From contig NC_064041.1 in NCBI RefSeq assembly GCF_932526225.1, forward strand, positions 5,018,046 through 5,082,045: 64,000 nt of DNA, read 5' to 3'. The position numbers and the translations under genes are program-made. Position 1 is the stretch's first letter, and every line of letters begins with the position of its first letter. Positions 59,097 to 64,000 of the stretch are shown here, one piece after another. Below the pieces are notes generated by a model. The model saw nothing but the letters and a program-made list of their open reading frames with translations, was not told the origin of the DNA and made no database searches. The DNA is from Nematostella vectensis. Taxonomy: Eukaryota; Cnidaria; Anthozoa; Actiniaria; Edwardsiidae.

Positions 59097-59323
59097 TGTC
59101 TTGATTTTCTAGGTAATAGGGACTTTAAGAACCGAAAACGCAGCGACGTGGAAAACCCCAGGACCGTCGGAGGCATAAAGCGAGGACCGCGTCTCAAACG
59201 CGGGAAACTTGAAGTTTAGATGCAACAGGCGACGCGCCCGCTACTTTACTTGTCAACAAAAGGCTGCCTTTCCGGTAGCTTCAAAAAATGTGAAAAAACT
59301 CGTTTAAAGCTGAACAAGAATCT

Positions 59324-60591
59324 TTGCTCTTTTCCCTGGAAGAACGAATTATAGACAAAGAGGAATTTGTTGTCCTTTTAGAAGAATACACGCCGCAAAA
59401 CCTGCCTTTTTGCCACTGGGACTACGAAGAATTTTGTCTGGAAAATAAAGATCCCGCTGAGTGCAAGGCCGACTTTAGATTTGAAAAGAGAGATATTCCT
59501 TTGCTCGTAGATGCTTTACAAATGCCTGATACGTTTACATGTGCTAACGGCACGGTTTGTGATGCAACAGAAGGGCTGTGTGTCGTGCTGAAGCGGTTTG
59601 CTTATCCTTGCAGATTGTCAGACATGATTTCCATATTCGGTAGACCAGTGCCAGAGCTCTGCATGATTTGCAATGAAGTGACTGAATGGATCTAGAATGC
59701 TCGCCACCACCGTATAACAGAGTGGAACAACTTTATCCTGTCCCCCAATTCATTGCAAACATATGCTGATGCAATTCACAACAAAGGTGCAGCCTTGGAT
59801 AATTGCTTTGGCTTTGTAGATGGGACAGTTCGCCCAATAACAAGACCAGGATTGAATCAGAGAGTTGTTTACAACGGACACCAGCGTGTACACGCTCTCA
59901 AATACAGTCTGTTGCATTGCCCAATGGGCTCATCGGCCAACCATTTGGACCAGTAGGTGAGATATTTATCCGTATGTTTTATCAGTGAATGGTATATCAA
60001 GTTTAGAAAAAAAACACAGCACGAAAAACAAAGAACCCACCCACTCCCTTTTTACAACAACTTTGGAGGGGGTGGATACAGGGGTGTTTGATGTCCAATC
60101 CTCTGTTTTTATAGGGTAAAGGGTGATTTATGCATTCATAAGTATGCAGTTTACTAATGTTAACTTTTCTTTTTTTAGAGGGAAGGATGCATGATGCAAG
60201 AATGTTGGCAGTCTCAGAATTGTACGACAGCTTGGCACAACATGCTTTTTCTCCAGCTGGTAAAGAAATGTGCATCTTTGGGGATCCAGCATACCCCCTA
60301 CGCAACCATCTGCAAGCGCCTTTTAGAATGGGTGTACTCAATGGTCCAAGGCAAGACTTCAGCGAATCCATGAGTACAGTCCGTATTTCAGTTGAATGGC
60401 TTTTTGCTGACATTATAAACTATTTCAAATTTCTTGACTTCAAGAAAAATCTCAAGATCGGACTCAGTCATGTTGGAAAGATGTACATGGTCTGTGCCCT
60501 TCTAAGAAATGGCTTAACATGCCTTTACTCCAACACAACCTCTGAATATTTTGGACTTGATCCTCCTAAACTGGTTGACTATTTCAACTAA
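59324..60591 (+). pseudogene. Harbinger transposase (DDE_Tnp_4), two defects
   Basis: Exon 1 is about 59324-59956, a GT-AG intron follows, and exon 2 is 60179-60591. Catalytic motifs: NCFGFVDGTVRPITRP (first Asp), FGDPAYPLRNHLQAPF (second Asp), VRISVEWLFADIINYFKFLD (Glu), then the conserved KIGLSHVGKMYMVCALLRN and a stop. An in-frame TAG at 59693-59695 follows CNEVTEWI, and reading resumes at once (RITEWNNFILSPNSLQTYAD). A second defect, a 1-base frame change near 59915, separates HQRVHALKYS from VALPNGLIGQPFGPV. All three catalytic acids remain in the sequence. Confidence 0.9.
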
Positions 60592-61164
60592 AGAAAATAA
60601 ACAATCAAATTGAGTTTGTATAATGCAGGTAGTACAGTGACAAACTATTTAAACAAGTGATGGGTGGGACAACAAAACAACACAACAAAAATGTGCACAT
60701 CACTTTTATAATGGTGCATATGTAATTGTTAACAGTGAAAAATAGAAACATTTGCTGTAAAATATATTATGTTTTATACAAAATGTATTTAAAGATATAT
60801 AATCTTGTATGATAATAAAAATTTTAACTTTTGTTTTTAAATAAAAATAAATTTTTTGTGCAAATCAAGCACAAATAGACACTATACTGTACAGTAGTTC
60901 CCCACGCATAAGAACCTGAATTTTTCAATTTAGCCTAAATAGTTTTTTTTATAATTCAAGGAAATTTAAGCTACCAAGGTTTCTCAAAATAGGTTCTTGT
61001 ATCTTGATATTTGACTCAGATGAATAAATTAAATTTGCCAAAAATATGTCTAAATATCACCTTCTCATACAATACAGTTCATTTATTGTAAAACAGGTAA
61101 CTATGCTCTTGTAAAATTTAAAAACTGGAAAGTAAACAGTTTCTTCATGTCATATATCAAATAC

Positions 61165-62592
61165 TTATTTGTTCAACATTTTCCCCATCACTCCTATGAA
61201 CTGTTGCATCATGAGCATTTGTTGCTGCTGGAGTTGCTGCTGCTGTTGTTGTTGCTGTACCATAGCTTGCATCATTTCTGTATTCTTTTGCTGCAATTGT
61301 AGTTGTTGTTGTTGCATTTCCTTTTTCATGTTGAGCTCCTTTTCTCTAAGTTCACTGTTTTTGTCAGCTCTCTCTTTCAAAAACTCAATTGCATCTCCTC
61401 CCTTCCTTCTTTGTCGCTTAGGTTTTACATCCACATCACCCTCTCTGAAATCTCTCTTCTTTGTCTGTGACAGCCTTTCCATAGCTGTCAGTCTGACATC
61501 CTCAGCTTTGGCTTTATCAGCCTTTTCTTTCGCTGACTATCCTCTGGTACTGTAGTTTCTTCCAGTTCAATAATCTGTTCGATCAATTGGTCCAGCTCAC
61601 TGGGCTCATCTGGGGCGATACCTGATGCCCTCTCCTCGGCCCTCATCTGCTTTTTGTACTTCTTAATCAAGTTTCCCAAGTGGTCCCTTACTGCTCTTGA
61701 GTCTTGCTTTAGAGTGTCAGCCAGGCTTTTCCACGCTTACGTTCTCCCAGTTGAAGATTTTTTGAACTGGAAGGGGTTGGTAAACAGGACTTCCCTACAG
61801 TACATTATGTTTTGGGAGGTCGACCAGTACATGATCACATTGCTGTGTAAAAAACAATTGTTACTGCAACATGCACACCATAATATCCCTGATAGAATGT
61901 TTAAATATTGAATAAAAAGCCCTACAGCGAACTTGTGTGACTTTCCAAACACAATCAAATATGACTGAGAAAAATGAAAACAAAGTTTGCAAGACAATAA
62001 AGATAGATCTAAATACATATTTAAGCTTTTAATTAATGTGGGCCATGATGGTAAGATTTAGATAATTAAATAAAAGCAAAATAAAGTGTAAACTTTTTTT
62101 GTCCAATCTATCAGTGTTGCACATGAGTGTTGACAACATGGATTGAACCTTTTTTTACAGACATGTAAGAGATTATCCATGTGTATTACTTATAAGTAAT
62201 ACATTACAAGACCAATGTATTCCATTTGTATGAAAATGAAATTATTGACAAATTGAATCAAGGTAAAACAACAAAATCAGAACCCAAAACTTCAGTACAT
62301 TCACGTATAAATAGAAGTTATTTTCCGATAAAATTAGTCTGGTAAAACCGATAAAAAATTTACTTTACTTAAGTTAATTAAACTTTAAAATATCTTACTT
62401 ATAAAAAAAGGATGGCTTTTCAAATGGGTATTTTACGCTCCGTTATGTAATAAGCTAAACAGTATAGCCTACGTTATTTAGAAATCCACGAGAAGTTATG
62501 ACAGAAGAACATAGAAAATACACTATAGATTCAAAGATAATGAGATGACATACTTTAAAGGTTTGTCCTTTGCATCTCGCACGTTTGATGCC
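61165..62592 (-). pseudogene. Harbinger Myb/SANT-like DNA-binding protein
   Basis: The first exon starts MASNVRDAKDKPLK (62592) with a GTATGT donor. After an acceptor near 61845 the frame reads YCREVLFTNPFQFKKSSTGR, a TAA near 61740, then WKSLADTLKQDSRAVRDHLG and KKYKKQMRAEERASGI. That is the Myb/SANT-like trihelix pattern. A frame change near 61540 leads to RLTAMERLSQTKKRDFREGD and a Gln-rich coiled-coil tail ending MGKMLNK. In Harbinger elements this protein imports the transposase and binds the termini. The stop and frameshift inactivate it. Confidence 0.85.
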
Positions 62593-62904
62593 ATGGTTGA
62601 ACACACCTGCTAAGAAAAAAAACGTTCATTTTTAATCAAAAATCGATTCCCTTGACTTTTGTAAAACCTCTCCTCTAGAAAAAGCAATAAACTTCACATA
62701 CATAATAAAAAAATATTTGGAATACGCTTCCTTCTATTAAAAGTATCGCTGAATACTCACGTTTTCTACAGCGCTTCAAAACTCGATTCGTCGCGTTCCC
62801 GCCAAGAAGAAAGAACTTCATGCGCATGCGCTGTTGGGCAAAATGTGAAAAAAACACTTCCGGTCGCGTCCTAGACCCGCCGCGTTCTCGGTTCTTAAAG
62901 TCCC

Positions 62905-63031
62905 TAATATTAATTAGAAACAACAACGTAGTTTACAAGGTCCGAGCTGTGTCAGCCATGCTTTCATGAGAGACCTCTATTCTAAGTGACGTCACGTAAA
63001 ACTACAAAACTGTCAATCAACTATCGTGACG
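62905..63031 (-). repeat. Gypsy 5' LTR, outer part
   Basis: Matches 47678-47805 of the 3' LTR. The remaining 22 bases of this LTR lie at 59097-59118 beyond the Harbinger element. The outermost base is changed (CGTCACG instead of TGTCACG on the minus strand). Confidence 0.92.
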
Positions 63032-63114
63032 ATGACCAAGGACCAGCTACCAATGACTGCTCATGATTGGAGTCATCAATACATAAGTTAATCAGGCCAC
63101 AATCTATTACTTAC

Positions 63115-63332
63115 ATTGATCAAATCTGCTACTTGCTCGCCAGTTTCGAGATCATTCCCGACACGCACATATCGTATAATTTTGTGGGAGATGTGTGCAA
63201 AGTGTGTATCCAATGCACTTTTCCCTTCTCCAGCCTCGGAAAATGTGTATGATTTGAGTGCCAAGTTGAACACTGAATTTACTTCAGCAAGGTAAACCAG
63301 AACTCCAGTATTGTGGTAGTGTGGACCATTAT
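63115..63332 (-). pseudogene. internal exon of a cnidarian DNA-transposon gene
   Basis: 218-bp exon with acceptor TTTTGCAG and donor GTAAGT. It reads NGPHYHNTGVLVYLAEVNSV, LKSYTFSEAGEGKSALDTHF, AHISHKIIRYVRVGNDLETG and EQVADLIN. This is the DNGPHYHN...EAGEGKS...DTHFA segment of a TE transposase-like family. The Gypsy element sits 84 bp into the following intron, so the next exon is at about 47530. The exon itself has no defect. Confidence 0.65.
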
Positions 63333-63469
63333 CTGCAAAAATAAAATTATGCCATAAGAATTTACTACAAACTAGTGGGCTAGGGTTAGGTACGAGCTGC
63401 CAGCACCAGCCCTTTTCGTGGGTAAGTTGTTTTTTGAATCACAAGGTTTCAAAGCAGTTTATGAAAGAA

Positions 63470-63810
63470 CTAAGAGAATGGCAACCTGCTTCTAAAATTG
63501 AATTTAACTCGATAGCTTAAGGCTTTAGTCTTTGACAAAAAGATGTCTTGATTAATGACCAAGTATTGACTGTTAAAATTGGCCGTTTTCATCTCACTAT
63601 AACTCGCCTTCGATTCGTCAACTTTCAACGTCGCTAAAATATCATCTGCACAGTCTCCCATAGCGTAAAGTGCTGATCTCCTCGGTATCCGTCTTGTTTT
63701 TGAATCCCGAAGCAGTCCTGTACCGTTCAAATCTCTTGATCCATTTCGTCCAGTTCTCAATTTGCTCGAGGCCCTGTTTGCAATGCGGACGCTACACAGG
63801 TATACCGAAT
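63470..63810 (-). pseudogene. gag-like fragment of another Gypsy-type element
   Basis: The minus strand reads NWTKWIKRFERYRTASGFKN then, after a frame change near 63670, YAMGDCADDILATLKVDESK. The W-x-x-W-x-x-(R/K)F-E-R-Y pattern and Y-x-MG-x-x-A-x-(D/N)IL parallel the gag of the Gypsy at 58900-59090 (KWPEWKQKFERY, YSMGIEAENIL), so the same broad clade. It is truncated on both sides. Confidence 0.7.
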
Positions 63811-64000
63811 ACTACAGCTAGGATTTTAGCTTTTTGTTTAACAAGGAGCATTTTGCCTATTTTATCCCTGGCTAGTAAAGCAAAAATGGGCAATCCTCTG
63901 TAAGATCTTTTATGCAGGTTGCATTTTTAGGTAGCTGTGAGATATCAAAGCATTTAAAAGTGCTTTGTTAAAAAATTGCCATGCATTATTCATGTTATGT
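63811..64000. other. no gene seen
   Basis: AT-rich end of the window without recognisable motifs. Confidence 0.4.

Larger units (their letters stand above)
59119..62904 (+). mobile_element. PIF/Harbinger DNA transposon inside the Gypsy 5' LTR, 3786 bp
   Basis: Termini GGGACTTTAAGAACCGAAAA and its near complement at 62881-62904. TAATA flanks both sides (59114-59118 and 62905-62909); the uninterrupted 3' LTR has TAATA once. Two genes converge: transposase on plus, Myb/SANT-like protein on minus, the usual Harbinger pair. Confidence 0.93.
47660..63031 (-). mobile_element. Gypsy LTR retrotransposon with four nested insertions
   Basis: Target duplication ATGAC at 47655-47659 and 63032-63036. The 3' LTR is 47660-47805 (146 bp, TG...CA on the minus strand). 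The 5' LTR is split: 62905-63031 and 59097-59118. A purine tract (minus AGGGGGGAGA) precedes the 3' LTR. Minus-strand order: gag, zinc knuckle, protease, RT (59096-57007), RNase H and integrase N-terminus (53933-53090), integrase middle (51444-51368), integrase C-terminus (48600-47880). Insertions: Harbinger 59119-62904, CR1-like LINE 53934-57006, truncated LINE 51445-53089, MULE about 48601-51270. The host site is an intron of another TE gene. Confidence 0.93.

Noticed and set aside
61169-61555. Cysteine-rich 128-codon plus ORF
   Set aside because: Antisense of the CAG/CAA-type Gln-rich tail of the Harbinger Myb-like gene.
47660-63031. Four Gypsy fragments as separate elements
   Set aside because: Reading order, shared orientation, matching LTR halves and a single ATGAC duplication show one element.

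Overview
The window is animal nuclear DNA, most likely from an anthozoan cnidarian (sea anemone or coral). Host genes have many short GT-AG introns. One gene has the PAN/apple + EGF + discoidin architecture common in cnidarians. The repeats (CR1-like LINEs with an esterase ORF1, piggyBac, Harbinger, MULE and Gypsy elements, TE-borne HECT and OTU-like domains) also fit. Species cannot be fixed from the sequence alone.

Layout. 1-2.2 kb is a 23-bp minisatellite running into the 3' end of a minus-strand secreted protein gene (PAN-EGF-F5/8C, five exons, 2400-8305, 306 aa). A second 23-bp minisatellite fills one of its introns. 10.3-26.4 kb is a complete minus-strand gene for the spliceosomal HAT-repeat protein SYF1/XAB2; I reconstruct 25 exons that keep frame throughout (849 aa). 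26.8-28.3 kb is a complete plus-strand PIN1 prolyl isomerase (four exons, 150 aa). XAB2 and PIN1 are head-to-head with 409 bp between start codons and a ZNF143/STAF-like site between them. The XAB2 introns carry five tandem arrays; three of these contain copies of the gene's own exon-intron junctions.

28.3-64 kb has no host gene I can support and is mostly transposable elements. It holds a full-length but dead piggyBac (31898-35133, TTAA duplication) sitting in an older LINE, then remnants with BEN-like/zinc-finger, OTU-like, LINE RT and integrase-core sequences, then a CUE-HECT TE gene (42.7-45.4 kb) and a DNA-transposon gene (46-47.5 kb and 63.1-63.3 kb). That last gene is split by a Gypsy LTR retrotransposon (47660-63031, 5-bp duplication ATGAC). 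The Gypsy itself has been entered by four other elements: a MULE, a 5'-truncated LINE, a CR1-like LINE and a Harbinger element inside its 5' LTR. All the transposases and polymerases seen are broken.

The two conserved host genes work separately: XAB2/SYF1 in the Prp19-associated spliceosome and transcription-coupled repair, PIN1 in phospho-Ser/Thr-Pro isomerisation. A shared bidirectional promoter is the only link the sequence suggests.
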